Source of the DNA: OMOG01 sp041485845
GTDB taxonomy: Bacteria > Acidobacteriota > Terriglobia > Bryobacterales > Bryobacteraceae
NCBI GenBank assembly: GCA_041485845.1
Contig: JBGPKH010000578.1
Coordinates: 1-5,868 of the forward strand
Length of the DNA stretch: 5,868 bases
Direction: 5' to 3'
Shown: positions 5,752 to 5,868 of the stretch, piece after piece
Layout of the letters: each line of letters opens with the position of its first letter
Numbering within the stretch: position 1 is the stretch's first letter
Notes under the pieces: model-generated
The model's database searches: none
The model's input: only the letters and a program-made list of their open reading frames with translations
What the model was told of the DNA's origin: nothing
Position numbers and translations under genes: made by a program

Positions 5752-5868
5752 CCCTGTCCCCTGTCCCCTGTCCCCTGTCCCCTGTCCCCTGTCCCCTGTC
5801 CCCTGTCCCCTGTCCCCTGTCCCCTGTCCCCTGTCCCCTGTCCCCTGTCCCCTGTCCCCTGTCCCCTG
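5752..5868. repeat. 7-bp tandem repeat, at least 16.7 copies, G-quadruplex pattern on the minus strand
   Basis: The unit CCCTGTC repeats without a single mismatch for 117 bases, from 12 bases after the activator's stop to the window edge, so the full length is unknown. The minus strand reads GGGG-ACA repeated, which meets the standard four-G-run rule for a G-quadruplex many times over; the plus strand could form i-motifs. It is intergenic as far as seen. Because 7 is not a multiple of 3 and no frame contains a stop, translation through it would give a 7-residue repeat (PLSPVPC). Confidence 0.97.

Noticed and set aside
5752..5868. CRISPR array
   Set aside because: A pure 7-bp tandem repeat has no spacers; unit length and structure exclude CRISPR.
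5752..5868. Coding sequence for a Pro-rich heptapeptide repeat protein
   Set aside because: All frames are open simply because the repeat contains no stop codon; there is no start codon or ribosome binding site, and the array begins right after the activator stop.

Overview
This window looks like a piece of a GC-rich bacterial chromosome. Acidobacteriota (Solibacter/Bryobacter-like) is my best guess. It rests on the style of the two-GAF sigma-54 activator, its small STAS-like partner gene and the C4TGT heptamer array. No rRNA or other marker gene is present, so this is inference.

Layout. Bases 1-345 (+) are the last 114 codons of a DNA adenine methyltransferase of the type III Mod kind. Bases 346-531 are a short convergent gap holding only a doubtful 44-codon ORF. 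Bases 532-2315 (-) are a tight three-gene operon: a TIGR04255-family protein, a 184-aa protein and a 133-aa protein. The junctions are a 3-base gap and a TGATG stop/start overlap. None of the three has a known function that I can name. Bases 2316-2571 are non-coding and may hold the operon promoter. Bases 2572-3198 (-) are a two-gene cassette, a small upstream partner plus an AbiEii/MNT-like nucleotidyltransferase. Each gene is interrupted by one frameshift, so both are probably pseudogenes or carry sequencing errors. Bases 3199-3353 are a divergent intergenic region with a good sigma-54 (-24/-12) promoter match and three GACACTC motifs. Bases 3354-5739 (+) are a STAS-like protein overlapped by a GAF-GAF-AAA+-Fis sigma-54 activator. 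From 5752 to the window edge runs an uninterrupted 7-bp tandem repeat whose minus strand is GGGG-ACA repeated, an ideal G-quadruplex pattern.

How it fits together. The left 3.2 kb reads as an accessory island: the end of a modification gene, an uncharacterised three-gene module, and a decayed toxin-antitoxin-like or abortive-infection-like pair. The right 2.6 kb looks like resident regulatory DNA. The STAS-like protein and the activator are probably co-transcribed and translationally coupled. The sigma-54 site suggests autoregulation or control by another enhancer-binding protein. The best candidate for an undescribed system is the three-gene TIGR04255 operon beside the methyltransferase.
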